NCBI GenBank assembly: GCA_023395515.1
Contig: JAEWZB010000092.1
Span: 1-57,391 of the forward strand
Reading direction: 5' to 3'
Origin: Bacillota bacterium
GTDB taxonomy: Bacteria > Bacillota > Syntrophomonadia > Syntrophomonadales > Syntrophomonadaceae
DNA length: 57,391 nt
The notes beneath the pieces are model-generated. The model made no database searches. It worked only from the letters and a program-made list of their open reading frames with translations, and had not been told where the DNA came from. Shown here in pieces: positions 8,772 to 17,076 of this stretch. Position 1 is the stretch's first letter; every line of letters starts with the position of its first letter. The translations under genes and the position numbers were made by a program.

Positions 8772-10493
8772 ATGGTATCTTTGTTGGATTGGTTTGAAGT
8801 GATTCTTAGAAAGATTAATGTTCGTTTGCGTCTGATCCTTGCTTTTACCTTAGTATTAGCCGGAGTAACTGGGTTAATGGGAATTTATGCTACCTACTCC
8901 ATGTCGGTTAAAATTATGGAAACAGCAGAACAAAAATTATTATCTGATTTAGCCTTAGGCAGTGAAATTATTGATAATTATTATCCTGGGGAGTGGCAAT
9001 TAAAAAACGGTGTACTTTATAAAGGGGATACTTTAATAGAAGGTAACTTTGAGTTAGTAGACCGTATAGGGGAATTAACCGGAGATACTGTAACTATCTT
9101 TAAAAACGATACCAGAGTTGCTACTAATGTTACTCAAAACGGCCAAAGGATGGTAAATACTCAGGTATCTGCTGAGGTAGCAGAAGTCGTTTTGAAAAAA
9201 GGTGAAACTTATTTAGGTAAAGCACAAGTGGTGGGAACCTGGAATGAAACGGCTTATGAGCCTATTAAGGATAAAAGCGGTGCAATTATAGGTATATGGT
9301 ATGTAGGAGTTCCTGCCACCCCGTATGACGACATTGTGTCCAAATTTAGGCTTAACATGATAGCTTATTCGTTTATAGGCTTATTGTTCGGTTTTATAGC
9401 GGCTTTTATAATTGCTTATACTGTACATGCGCCATTGCGTAGGATTGGTGAAGCTTTAACTAAAGCTAGTGAAGGTGATTTAACTCAACATATACCGGTA
9501 AAAGCTAATGATGAACTAGGCAAGCTGGGACTAAAAACTAATCTGATGATAGAGAAAATGCAGGAACTTATAAAGAAAACGAAAGAATTGACTTTTAATG
9601 TGGGTGAAGCTTGTGAACAGCTATTAAAACGCTCGGAAATAAGTGCCACATTGATGGAAGAGATGGCTGCCCAAGCCGAAGAAATGAATGCTAATACAAG
9701 TTTACAGGCTGACTTGACTACTAAATCTAAAATTACTATAGGTGACATGTCCACGGCTATTCAACAAGTAGCGGAAAATTCCCAGGAAGTGTCGACCTCG
9801 GCCATAAGTGCTACTAATATGGCCCAAGATGGAGGGCAGCAAATTGAAAAAGCTATTAAGCAAATTGCTATAATTAATAATGCGGTTAACTCCACCGCTA
9901 AAATAGTGGGAGAACTAGGGGATAAGTCCCAAGAGATCGGTCAAATAGTGGATTTAATTACTAATATTGCCTCTCAAACTAATCTTTTAGCCTTAAATGC
10001 TGCCATTGAAGCAGCTAGGGCAGGTGAACAAGGCAAAGGTTTTGCGGTAGTAGCAGAAGAAGTTCGCAAGCTAGCTGAAGAATCAGAAGAAGCTGCGAAA
10101 CGTATAGCTTTATTAATTAAACAAATTCAGGAAGAGTCTATTAAAGCGGTAAATGCTATGCAATCTGGGACTAAAGAAGTTGCCAATGGTACTGAGGTAG
10201 TAGCCAGCGCCGGTGAAGCCTTCGATCATATTATTAACGCAGTGGAAAAAGTAAATGAACAAATCCAGGAAATGTCAGCAGCTAGCCAAGAAATGGCTGC
10301 CAGTGCCGAAACCGCCATTAATTCAATTGAACAAACTACTATGACGGCAGAGAATAATGCTAAATTAGCTTATGCTATTAGTGAAAGAGCAGAAGAACAG
10401 ATGGCCGGTTCGGAAGAGATTAATGCTTCCGTGGATAGAATGAATAGTATTGTTAATGATCTGGAACAGTCTATCGAATTTTTCAAAGTATAA
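8772..10493 (+). CDS. Methyl-accepting chemotaxis protein with a periplasmic Cache-type sensor
   Basis: The 573-residue receptor has TM1 at about residues 20-42, an extracellular single-Cache-like domain to about 190, TM2 at about 195-217, a HAMP domain, and a long coiled-coil signalling domain. The signalling tip is the conserved sequence around QTNLLALNAAIEAARAGEQG, with GFAVVAEEVRKLA after it. It should pass ligand binding to CheA/CheW. No che genes are nearby, so it is an orphan receptor. The ligand is unknown; related Cache sensors often bind small carboxylates. The ribosome site GAGAGGGGATAGGT precedes the ATG. Confidence 0.93.
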   Translation: MVSLLDWFEVILRKINVRLRLILAFTLVLAGVTGLMGIYATYSMSVKIMETAEQKLLSDLALGSEIIDNYYPGEWQLKNGVLYKGDTLIEGNFELVDRIGELTGDTVTIFKNDTRVATNVTQNGQRMVNTQVSAEVAEVVLKKGETYLGKAQVVGTWNETAYEPIKDKSGAIIGIWYVGVPATPYDDIVSKFRLNMIAYSFIGLLFGFIAAFIIAYTVHAPLRRIGEALTKASEGDLTQHIPVKANDELGKLGLKTNLMIEKMQELIKKTKELTFNVGEACEQLLKRSEISATLMEEMAAQAEEMNANTSLQADLTTKSKITIGDMSTAIQQVAENSQEVSTSAISATNMAQDGGQQIEKAIKQIAIINNAVNSTAKIVGELGDKSQEIGQIVDLITNIASQTNLLALNAAIEAARAGEQGKGFAVVAEEVRKLAEESEEAAKRIALLIKQIQEESIKAVNAMQSGTKEVANGTEVVASAGEAFDHIINAVEKVNEQIQEMSAASQEMAASAETAINSIEQTTMTAENNAKLAYAISERAEEQMAGSEEINASVDRMNSIVNDLEQSIEFFKV

Positions 10494-10504
10494 TAAATAA
10501 TTTA

Positions 10505-10539
10505 AAAGTATGATCCTATTTTGGGGTCATACTTTTTTT
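10505..10539 (+). terminator. Terminator after the chemoreceptor gene
   Basis: Arms AAAGTATGATCC and GGGGTCATACTTT flank a short loop and are followed by a T tract, 12 bases after the stop codon. Confidence 0.88.
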
Positions 10540-10600
10540 CTGAGTCTGGTATAAGTTAATATAAAGTTAGTTATAAGTTTTAGAGGGGAGGTTTAAGAAG

Positions 10601-10777
10601 ATGAACGAGATTAATGCGACTTGTTTGATGTGCGGGAAAAAATATTCTATAGGGGAAGAGGACAAAGATTATAATAAGCTGGTATCTAGTACTTCACCAG
10701 CCTACATTTGCGATAAATGTAATCATAAAGTAAGATATGAAACAGAAGAACAAAATAAGCCTATAAAACCTATGTAA
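10601..10777 (+). CDS. DUF2197 (YlaI-like) zinc-ribbon protein
   Basis: This 58-residue gene begins at an ATG preceded by GAGGGGAGG. The product has two CxxC pairs, CLMC near residue 8 and CDKC near residue 38, separated by a polar stretch. This is the layout of the small YlaI/DUF2197 zinc-ribbon proteins of Firmicutes. Function is unknown; a nucleic-acid or protein-binding role is usually assumed. It sits 20 bases upstream of the YigZ gene, so the two are probably co-transcribed. The frame is clean and the codon use fits the neighbours. Confidence 0.75.
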   Translation: MNEINATCLMCGKKYSIGEEDKDYNKLVSSTSPAYICDKCNHKVRYETEEQNKPIKPM

Positions 10778-10797
10778 TAAAATGAGGATTGGTTATA

Positions 10798-11415
10798 ATG
10801 TACTATTTTTCGGTAGAAAATGAAGGGATAGAAGAAGTAATAATTAAAAAGTCCAGGTTTATTGGTTATGTAGCCCCGGTATATAGCGTTGAAAATGTTG
10901 AAAACATACTAACTCTTACTCGGGAAAAGTGGCCTCAAGCCAGGCATTATTGTTATGCTTACATTCTAAAAAACGGTATAGAAAGATATAGTGATGATGG
11001 AGAACCCTCTGGTACTGCAGGTGTTCCTATTTTAAGTGTGTTAAGAAATAACCAGGTAGAAAATGTTCTTTGTGTAGTTACCCGCTATTTTGGGGGAACA
11101 TTACTAGGTGCCGCTGGTTTAGTCCGAGCTTATTCCCAAGCGGCTGCTTTAGCTCTCCAGAGCGCAGGTATTAAAAGGTTAGACCTTTGTATTCATTTAA
11201 AAATAACCTGTGACTATTCCTATTGGGGAAATATTGAACATAAATGTCTGCAACAAGATATTATAGTCGAAAACATTGAATATCTCGACATGGTAAAGGC
11301 GACCATATTTTGTCCGGTAAATTACGAAGCATCATTTACCAATAAAATTATTTCCTTGTCTAATGGTACAGCCCAAATATCTTCTTATGAAAAACTATAT
11401 AAATCTTTAAGCTAA
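10798..11415 (+). CDS. YigZ/IMPACT family protein
   Basis: The product of about 205 residues carries the family core GEPSGTAGVPIL and VVTRYFGGTLLGAAGLVRAYSQAA, with a C-terminal ferredoxin-like domain (DUF1949 type). YigZ/UPF0029 proteins relate to eukaryotic IMPACT, which acts in translational control; the bacterial role is unsettled. The ATG at 10798 is preferred to the TTG at 10789 because GAGG lies 10 bases before it. It follows the DUF2197 gene closely and converges on the SOS-type peptide gene, with only 4 bases between the two stops. Confidence 0.88.
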   Translation: MYYFSVENEGIEEVIIKKSRFIGYVAPVYSVENVENILTLTREKWPQARHYCYAYILKNGIERYSDDGEPSGTAGVPILSVLRNNQVENVLCVVTRYFGGTLLGAAGLVRAYSQAAALALQSAGIKRLDLCIHLKITCDYSYWGNIEHKCLQQDIIVENIEYLDMVKATIFCPVNYEASFTNKIISLSNGTAQISSYEKLYKSLS

Positions 11416-11419
11416 CCAT

Positions 11420-11527
11420 TTAAAACATAGAAAAAAATCCTACGGCAAAAAAATACCCTATAGCTAAAATGGACACCGAACCAATAACACTTTCCACCAA
11501 TTCTCTCCTAGTAAAATGCCTAAACAT
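11420..11527 (-). CDS. 35-residue single-TM peptide with SOS-type promoter
   Basis: An ATG at 11527 follows a strong AAAAAGGAGGG ribosome site and opens a 35-codon frame. The product has a basic N-terminus (MFRHFTRRELVE) and one hydrophobic helix from about residue 14 to the end (VIGSVSILAIGYFFAVGFF). Size and topology resemble SOS-induced membrane peptides such as TisB or the cell-division inhibitors, though I see no sequence match to them. Its promoter is bracketed by two GAAC-N4-GTTC-type boxes (see the regulatory entries). A membrane-acting damage-response peptide is the inference; a regulatory or anchor peptide is an alternative. Confidence 0.6.
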   Translation of the reverse strand: MFRHFTRRELVESVIGSVSILAIGYFFAVGFFSMF

Positions 11528-11551
11528 AAAATACCCTCCTTTTTAGAAACA

Positions 11552-11563
11552 GAACTTTTGTTC
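11552..11563 (-). promoter_or_regulatory. LexA (SOS) box 1
   Basis: GAACTTTTGTTC is a perfect GAAC-N4-GTTC inverted repeat, the Gram-positive LexA/DinR core. It lies just downstream of the predicted transcription start of the 35-residue peptide gene, where bound LexA would block transcription. Confidence 0.6.
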
Positions 11564-11573
11564 GCCTGTTTTG

Positions 11574-11603
11574 ATTATAATATTCAAACAAATGTTCTGT
11601 CAA
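11574..11603 (-). promoter_or_regulatory. Sigma-A promoter with an embedded LexA-like box 2
   Basis: On the minus strand TTGACA (11598-11603) and TATAAT (11574-11579) are consensus hexamers 18 bases apart. The spacer edge next to the -35 holds a second operator-like site, GAACATTTGTTT (11586-11597), one mismatch from GAAC-N4-GTTC. Its centre is 34 bp, about three helical turns, from box 1. Confidence 0.62.
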
Positions 11604-11701
11604 TTATTATTTAGATGAAAAAATACAGCTAGTAAAATCAAGGATATTTAAACAAGCTAAAATGGTATAATAATGAAAAGATTGCAGGGGGGAGTTTTAA
11701 T

Positions 11702-11932
11702 ATGAACAATGATGAATTTCAAAAGCTGGTACTTGAACAGTTTGAATTGGTCAATAAAAGGTTTGATACCATGGATTCAAAGCTGGATACCCTGGAAAAG
11801 GGGCAGAAGAAACTTCAGCAGGATGTTACAGCAATTAAACGCGATGTTAAAGCTATTTGGGAAGATATTAAACGCCTGGATAAGAGAACCGATGCTCAAA
11901 GGGATGAATTAGAAATACTAAAAAGTAAATAA
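11702..11932 (+). CDS. Small coiled-coil protein
   Basis: The 76-residue highly charged product is almost entirely a predicted coiled coil with hydrophobic heptad positions (for example KLDTLEKGQKKLQQDV and RDVKAIWEDIKRLD). No membrane or catalytic motifs are present. Similar short coiled-coil proteins are common in Clostridia without known function. A GGGGGGAG site precedes the ATG, and a TATAAT-like element lies about 35 bases before the start. It is divergent from the SOS-type peptide gene, with about 170 bases between the starts. Confidence 0.65.
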   Translation: MNNDEFQKLVLEQFELVNKRFDTMDSKLDTLEKGQKKLQQDVTAIKRDVKAIWEDIKRLDKRTDAQRDELEILKSK

Positions 11933-12072
11933 GTTACTTTCTATCATCTGGCTAAACTCAGTAAGGATCAACAGGTCATGTTACTTATATTCAATCCGGC
12001 TATCTCGTCTTGAGAATTGCACCGGAGTGGAAAACTCTCGCTGAATACAGAGGAAGATGGCAGGTGGTTCCC

Positions 12073-13389
12073 TTAATTTAAATAAGGAATATGAACCCGA
12101 ATTAAAAAAGTCTGGTTTTCTATGTCTGCATCATAAATAACAAATCCCCCTATTTTCTCCGCAATTTCCTTAATAATATTCAATCCCAGACCGTGGCTTT
12201 GTGGCTTGGATTTGGTGGTTAGGAATTTTCCATTTTGCACAATGGCTTGGCCATCATAGGAATTAACCGCTTCCAGGATTACCCATTGCTGGTTGTTTCC
12301 GCTGCTAATTTCAATAAACCGTTCCAACACCGGAACTTTTTCGCAGGCTTCCACAGCATTATTGGAGATATTGGCAAAAATTCGAATGGCATCCAACATA
12401 GACAATCTGGTATTGCGTGGAACCGAAATATTAAAGGAAAAACGAATTTCTTTTTCCGCACATGTATTGGCTAAGTCCTGCAGCATCGCATCTAAAATAA
12501 CATTATCGGAGTATTTTTTGTGAATCCTTACTTTCTTTTGCATATCGTCATAAATATCGTCAATAAGTTTAAGTGCTTTTTCATTATCATTGGCTCGGAG
12601 TAATGATTTTAAACTCGCCATCATGTCTTTATAATCATGTTTGAACGCCCGGAAGCTCTCGGTGTATTTTTGGTATGATTTATAATGCTGCAATTGCCGG
12701 TCATATTGCTCTTCCAGAACTTGTGTCCTCCATTGATATTCCAAAAGTTCAGTGCTGCGGATCGACTGGTAAATTGCGTAGATAAACATAAAAAGAGTCA
12801 TCATACAAGCCCCTAATGCAATCTCCATGTACCAGACACTGTTCGGGTATAAAAAACGTCCTGAGTTTATAAAGACCAAATTAATCACAGCCGCCAGCTC
12901 ATACACAATAACGAGTCTAAGCTGGCTGTCGTTATTCAGTAGTTGCCTGAGCTTGTCATCCGGGAAAATTGTCCTGCGCAGGACATAAAAGAACAGGAAA
13001 GAAAAAGACAGAGCGAAAATTGAAATCGTATAATAAGCGTCGGCATTGAATAAAAAATCATAGCTTTTATAAATTAGCGCACTGATGGCAGTAAATATTC
13101 CGCGAAAGCAGTAAGCGCTTAATACGCAGGCGCCGCCGCTAAAGAATGCCTGAATCCAGTTCATCCCGGTAGAAAAACGAAGTCCTGTAATCATGATTAC
13201 CATGATGATAGGAAAATTGAACAAAAGCAGATTCCATGCACTCAAATGTATATAGGACACGATAACAATGGTCAAAGTCAGTAAAATTTGAGGAACCTTG
13301 TCGCCTTTCGCGGGTATAAGATGCCGGTAGTAAATCATGAATAGCAAATAATACAGTAGAACCATTGTCATGGCAAAATAGAAAATCAT
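12073..13389 (-). CDS. AgrC-like sensor histidine kinase (GHKL ATPase)
   Basis: The N-terminal 210 residues hold six or so hydrophobic segments. A coiled linker and the phosphoacceptor box with His251 in FKHDYKDMM follow, then a GHKL ATPase domain with the N box (NNAVEACEK) and G box (SHGLGLNIIKEIAEK). This is the AgrC/CitA-like architecture that partners LytTR regulators and often senses peptide pheromones. The LytTR regulator gene overlaps its start by 4 bases. No agrB/agrD-like gene is visible nearby, so the signal is unknown. The gene seems richer in GC than flanking plus-strand genes. Confidence 0.88.
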   Translation of the reverse strand: MIFYFAMTMVLLYYLLFMIYYRHLIPAKGDKVPQILLTLTIVIVSYIHLSAWNLLLFNFPIIMVIMITGLRFSTGMNWIQAFFSGGACVLSAYCFRGIFTAISALIYKSYDFLFNADAYYTISIFALSFSFLFFYVLRRTIFPDDKLRQLLNNDSQLRLVIVYELAAVINLVFINSGRFLYPNSVWYMEIALGACMMTLFMFIYAIYQSIRSTELLEYQWRTQVLEEQYDRQLQHYKSYQKYTESFRAFKHDYKDMMASLKSLLRANDNEKALKLIDDIYDDMQKKVRIHKKYSDNVILDAMLQDLANTCAEKEIRFSFNISVPRNTRLSMLDAIRIFANISNNAVEACEKVPVLERFIEISSGNNQQWVILEAVNSYDGQAIVQNGKFLTTKSKPQSHGLGLNIIKEIAEKIGGFVIYDADIENQTFLIRVHIPYLN

Positions 13390-14150
13390 TTTTCCTTCTT
13401 CTCCTCGGTATTTCTAGAGTTATAAACATGAAAACGGGCAATATAATCCGAAAATATCCTTTTCAAGGATTGCACATAAGTACCTCCCACTGGAACCTCT
13501 TCACCAGTTTTAAGCAATAGGTCCTGGTGCCGGAACATGGCGATGTAGGGCAAATGTACCAGAAAAGAGCGGTGGGTCCGAACAAAGTCTTTACCTCGGA
13601 GTTTATCTTCCAGTTGTTCCATACTGGTATAAAATTTGGCTGTTTTTCCGGCATCATAATGTACGGTTACAAGCCTTTGCCAAATTTCAAAATAAGAGAT
13701 TTGATTCACCGGGATCACACTAGTTACGCCGTTAAATTCAAATGTAAACAGTTCCTCTTTCTTGGTCACAGCCAGTTCTGCCGCTTTTAAAAAAACCTGC
13801 TCAAACTTTTCAAAACTTGTATCTTCTTTTAACAGATACTGCACTGCATTTACATCAAAAGCCTCATATACATAATCATCGCAACTGGTTAAAAAGACAA
13901 TCTGGGCTTTACAGCCGCAGTCCCGTAGCTTGCGGGCTGTTTCCATCCCATCTGTTTCATTCATCAAGATATCCAGATAGAGAATGTCGATCTGTTCAGG
14001 TGCATCAGTATAATGAAAAAGCAAAGATTCTCCGCTATTGTAACAGGACAGCATAATATCAAGTTTATTTTTTCTTGAAATCTGAGAAATGAGCTCCGAA
14101 TATCTCTGGATTGAATTATTGTTATCATCACATAATACAACCTTTAACAT
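13386..14150 (-). CDS. LytTR-family response regulator
   Basis: The 254-residue protein has an N-terminal receiver domain with acidic residues CDDN at 7-10 and the phosphoacceptor Asp60 in LYLDILMNETDG. A C-terminal LytTR DNA-binding domain (about 145-245) carries the typical VRTHRSFLVHLPYI segment. It should be phosphorylated by the adjacent kinase and bind DNA as a dimer. Target genes are not identifiable here; the alpha/beta hydrolase upstream on the same strand is a candidate. The gene order regulator-kinase with a 4-base overlap is usual for the family. Confidence 0.9.
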   Translation of the reverse strand: MLKVVLCDDNNNSIQRYSELISQISRKNKLDIMLSCYNSGESLLFHYTDAPEQIDILYLDILMNETDGMETARKLRDCGCKAQIVFLTSCDDYVYEAFDVNAVQYLLKEDTSFEKFEQVFLKAAELAVTKKEELFTFEFNGVTSVIPVNQISYFEIWQRLVTVHYDAGKTAKFYTSMEQLEDKLRGKDFVRTHRSFLVHLPYIAMFRHQDLLLKTGEEVPVGGTYVQSLKRIFSDYIARFHVYNSRNTEEKKEK

Positions 14151-14191
14151 GCTTTTTCCTACACCGCCTTGTGCGACATTATCATTTATCC

Positions 14192-14240
14192 AAAAAAAGT
14201 GTTTCGGCTATATAAGCCATTACACTTATTATGCCGAAAC
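14192..14240 (-). terminator. Terminator on the minus strand between the hydrolase and regulator genes
   Basis: GTTTCGGC (14201-14208) and GCCGAAAC (14233-14240) form an 8-bp stem with a 24-base loop. On the minus strand the stem is followed by ACTTTTTTT. It probably ends the alpha/beta hydrolase transcript. Confidence 0.6.
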
Positions 14241-14274
14241 CCCCCTGTATCTACATTTCCTAACCTTCGCTAGT

Positions 14275-14406
14275 GAAATAAGGGATAATATATCCTTTAA
14301 GATTATAAAGATCATTCGCGTTTATGGTCTCTCAAATCAGGAATTAGCGTTTTTATGTATCGAATTACAAAAAATGGCTTGCTTTTACTTTTTATTTTTT
14401 ATTTAA
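14275..14406 (+). pseudogene. Possible decayed Spo0E-like helix-hairpin remnant
   Basis: A plus-strand frame with no plausible own start reads like a helix-turn-helix hairpin, KIIKIIRVYGLSNQELAFLC. It recalls Spo0E-type aspartyl-phosphate phosphatases, which have a YGL turn and an SQxLD motif. Here SQELD is replaced by CIELQ, so the diagnostic residues are absent. It may be chance. Confidence 0.2.
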
Positions 14407-15447
14407 TAGCTCTTTACATGCAGATATAAATATATTCGGGTGCTCAAAATGAAGGTTATGGCCGGATTTTATATTAATTCTATGGCAATTATTAATTAGA
14501 TTATGAACCTTATGAGCGTCGCCATCTGTATTAGCAGCATATAAAACTCCATCTTTCCCATATTGCGTATTAGCTTTTAAGTAAATTACAGGACATTTAA
14601 TAGTTTTAAGCATGTTTTCCTGATCAACGTTTTTCATCCAAGAGCCCTCATAAAAAGCGTTGCCAAATTGTGGGTCGTAATCATCCATGTAAAGTAAGAG
14701 GCGTAACCATGTATGTGGAACCCAAGCAATTTGGATAGGCTGGTTAGGATTTTCCTGCCTATACTTTATGGCCGATTGAACAATTTTATCTTGTAACCCG
14801 CCAAAAAGGGTAAGCAGATAACTGTGTTGGAGGTAATAAAGAGAAAAATCCGTTTCTACTGGTTGATTTATAAAATGATGGGTAACAGTGTAAGCATCGT
14901 ACCAAGCAAAACCTCCTTTTTCTTGCTGTATTTCTTCGGGGGTAACCCGGAAAAAAGGAGGATCTTCTAATACCAGGCCCTCAACCTTGTCCGGCGCGTT
15001 CGCAGCCATCCAAGCCGCCAAAATACCGCCGGAGGAATGACCTGATAAATAACAATTCTCCTTAATTACATTGTTCATAAACCAAATAAGTGCTTGCCCG
15101 TTAGCCAGACAGGAATAAAGATCTACTGCATGACTGGACTCGCCGTGACCGTAACAGTCCACTGCATAAACATGGAAAAAGTTTGACAGCTCAGGTAATA
15201 CCTTGCTATAGTCTTCCCATGCTACAATCTGTCCATGAATCAATAACAGGGCCGGACCATTGTGGGGACCTTCTCCATAATTGATAACAGAGCCATTCGG
15301 CAGCTCCACCTGTTTTTCCTCAAAGCCTGCTTGTTTGGCCTTGCTCATTAGTGCTTCATCATAATGTATATTGTTATGAAGATATTTTTTTATCAGAAAT
15401 ACCAGGCCAGCTAAAACGATTCCGATTATTCCTAATATAACTAGCAT
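14392..15447 (-). CDS. Alpha/beta hydrolase with N-terminal membrane anchor
   Basis: The 351-residue product has an N-terminal TM segment (about residues 2-20). An alpha/beta-hydrolase fold follows, with the oxyanion motif LLIHGQ near residue 70, the nucleophile elbow GHSSGG with Ser138, and a C-terminal His in SGHNLHFEHP. Esterase, lipase or peptidase activity is possible, and the substrate cannot be inferred. The enzyme probably faces the outside or is membrane-tethered. The gene is monocistronic and lies upstream of the two-component system on the same strand, but a predicted terminator separates them. Confidence 0.85.
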   Translation of the reverse strand: MLVILGIIGIVLAGLVFLIKKYLHNNIHYDEALMSKAKQAGFEEKQVELPNGSVINYGEGPHNGPALLLIHGQIVAWEDYSKVLPELSNFFHVYAVDCYGHGESSHAVDLYSCLANGQALIWFMNNVIKENCYLSGHSSGGILAAWMAANAPDKVEGLVLEDPPFFRVTPEEIQQEKGGFAWYDAYTVTHHFINQPVETDFSLYYLQHSYLLTLFGGLQDKIVQSAIKYRQENPNQPIQIAWVPHTWLRLLLYMDDYDPQFGNAFYEGSWMKNVDQENMLKTIKCPVIYLKANTQYGKDGVLYAANTDGDAHKVHNLINNCHRINIKSGHNLHFEHPNIFISACKELLNKK

Positions 15448-15546
15448 ATTTTCACCTTCTTTATTTACCTATTTATTATTTACTTGAATTTATAAATAAT
15501 GCAGATGTGCGTACCTCATTAAACAAATATGGACAGGTCTCAGATT

Positions 15547-15565
15547 GCATGAAAGCAGCCAGTGC
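15547..15565 (+). repeat. 19-bp direct repeat, copy 1
   Basis: GCATGAAAGCAGCCAGTGC occurs here and identically at 18121-18139. The pair brackets the kinase/transferase and 2TM-GAF genes. Identity stops exactly at both ends. Confidence 0.8.
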
Positions 15566-15710
15566 AAGGGGGCTGACCTTTTAGAAGCTGCATTATATGT
15601 AGTGCTAATTGTGTTTGTGGTAGCTATAGCAGATTCGGATCTAGGCAGTGCTCTTTAGGTTCTAGTATGAAAGGAAAGATTTTGAATGTTTAAATAAAAG
15701 GGGTGATAAA

Positions 15711-15761
15711 ATGTATATATGGCATGCTATAATTACCATACAAACCCAATTGCTTAAATAG
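15711..15761 (+). CDS. 16-residue micro-ORF (possible leader peptide)
   Basis: MYIWHAIITIQTQLLK is preceded by a good GGGGTGAT site 4 bases from the ATG and ends 28 bases before the kinase/transferase start. It could be a leader peptide or a coincidence. No terminator-type hairpin is seen after it. Confidence 0.3.
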   Translation: MYIWHAIITIQTQLLK

Positions 15762-15789
15762 TGAATTGGAGGGAGGGCATTCTTGGTAA

Positions 15790-17070
15790 ATGGCATACTT
15801 GGCAATTGCCGGCAATCTTGGCAGTGGTAAGACAACAGTTGCTAAATTAATAGCTGATAATTTGGGCTGGGTTTATCTTCCTACCAATAGACCGGAATTA
15901 AAGTATATGGAAGATTTATTTAATGATCCGCAAAGATGGTCATTTGAAACTCAAATAAGATTTTTGTCGAGTAAAGCTGAAAATATACAGAATGCTTTTA
16001 ACCAGAATTTAAATATTGTATTAGATAGGTCAATTTATGAAGATGCAGATATTTTTGCCTACTATTTTCATTCCAAAAACAATTTTAATGATCGAGCATT
16101 TGACACATATACAAGTGTAGCTAATTATTTTATCGATACACTTCCTGCCCCAGATTTAATTATATATTGTACATGTCATCTAAATTCGGCTCTTAAACGA
16201 ATCCAATCCAGGCAATCCCGTTCTTTTGAGAAATTATATCCTAATGATTATATTGATGATTTAGACTCTTTGTATCAAGAGTGGATAAATAATTTTGATT
16301 CTTGTCCAGTTTATCAGCTTAATACCGATCAATATAATATTCAGGAATCACCAGAAGAACTGGCGATGTTTCTAAGTGATATTGAAACCTTATTTAATAA
16401 CTCTTCATTCCAGTATTATCAAGATAGCCTTTTTAATAGTAATATCCCTCAACCCCAAAAATATTTAAAAATATTAGATAGTATTAATGATATTCCATTA
16501 TTGCCGCAAAAATATATGACTTTTAGTTCTGCCATTATGCCCCATAAACCAGCTCTTAAAAAGAAACAGGTGTATATTGCGGCTCCTTTTACTCAGTACG
16601 CAGTCCATGAAAGAGCAAAACAAGAATCACTATTATTATTTAATGAACTGCCTCATGGTATTATTGCACCCGGAAAATACCGGGAATCATTAGTCAATAT
16701 TTCAAAAGCTTTTAATAAGCTAGGTATGAAAGGTTTTCTTCCTCACCGTGACATTAATAAGTGGGGTGATAGGATTCTTATGCCGGAAGATATAGTAACT
16801 TTTTGTGAAACTGCAGTAGCTGCTTCCGATCTTTTTTTAGGAATATTTAGTAATAGCACTGGAGTTCATTTTGAAGCAGGCCTGGCCCTAGCCCTAAATA
16901 AACCGATTATCATTATCAATATCCCCAGTATGAGCGAAAGTCTGTTTGCTACTGGAATAGGTAAAATGGAAAATGCAATTGTTCTTAATGCAGATAATTT
17001 AGATGACGTTCCAACGCAAATTAATAGCACTAGAGTCCAAGAATTTTTAGCAAAGCTTAATTTGAATTGA
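15790..17070 (+). CDS. Deoxynucleoside kinase fused to a nucleoside deoxyribosyltransferase-like domain
   Basis: This 426-residue protein joins two nucleotide enzymes. Residues 1-190 are a deoxynucleoside-kinase P-loop domain with Walker A GNLGSGKTTV (8-17), a DRSIYED motif (Asp79, Arg80) and an arginine-rich lid starting near residue 137. Residues 255-426 resemble nucleoside 2-deoxyribosyltransferases: YIAAPFTQYA at the start, VAASDLFLGIF, and GVHFEAGLALALNKPIIII with the presumed catalytic Glu362. Together they could act in nucleoside salvage, or generate or cleave a modified nucleotide. The TIR/NDT fold is widely used in bacterial immunity. The next gene starts 6 bases later. Kinase specificity is unknown. 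Confidence 0.82.
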   Translation: MAYLAIAGNLGSGKTTVAKLIADNLGWVYLPTNRPELKYMEDLFNDPQRWSFETQIRFLSSKAENIQNAFNQNLNIVLDRSIYEDADIFAYYFHSKNNFNDRAFDTYTSVANYFIDTLPAPDLIIYCTCHLNSALKRIQSRQSRSFEKLYPNDYIDDLDSLYQEWINNFDSCPVYQLNTDQYNIQESPEELAMFLSDIETLFNNSSFQYYQDSLFNSNIPQPQKYLKILDSINDIPLLPQKYMTFSSAIMPHKPALKKKQVYIAAPFTQYAVHERAKQESLLLFNELPHGIIAPGKYRESLVNISKAFNKLGMKGFLPHRDINKWGDRILMPEDIVTFCETAVAASDLFLGIFSNSTGVHFEAGLALALNKPIIIINIPSMSESLFATGIGKMENAIVLNADNLDDVPTQINSTRVQEFLAKLNLN

Positions 17071-17076
17071 AAGTGA

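Larger units (their letters stand above)
15448..15789. other. Intergenic region with repeat copy 1 and a micro-ORF
   Basis: This 342-base gap holds the first copy of a 19-bp direct repeat (15547-15565) and a 16-codon micro-ORF at 15711. A short open stretch encodes a hydrophobic run (about 15575-15655) but has no start. A TATAAT-like element lies near 15728. No other gene is seen. Confidence 0.5.

Noticed and set aside
11975..12081. Coding-like stretch reading LRIAPEWKTLAEYRGRW before the histidine kinase end
   Set aside because: No start codon or ribosome site, a stop directly upstream, and it overlaps the kinase stop; too short to claim.
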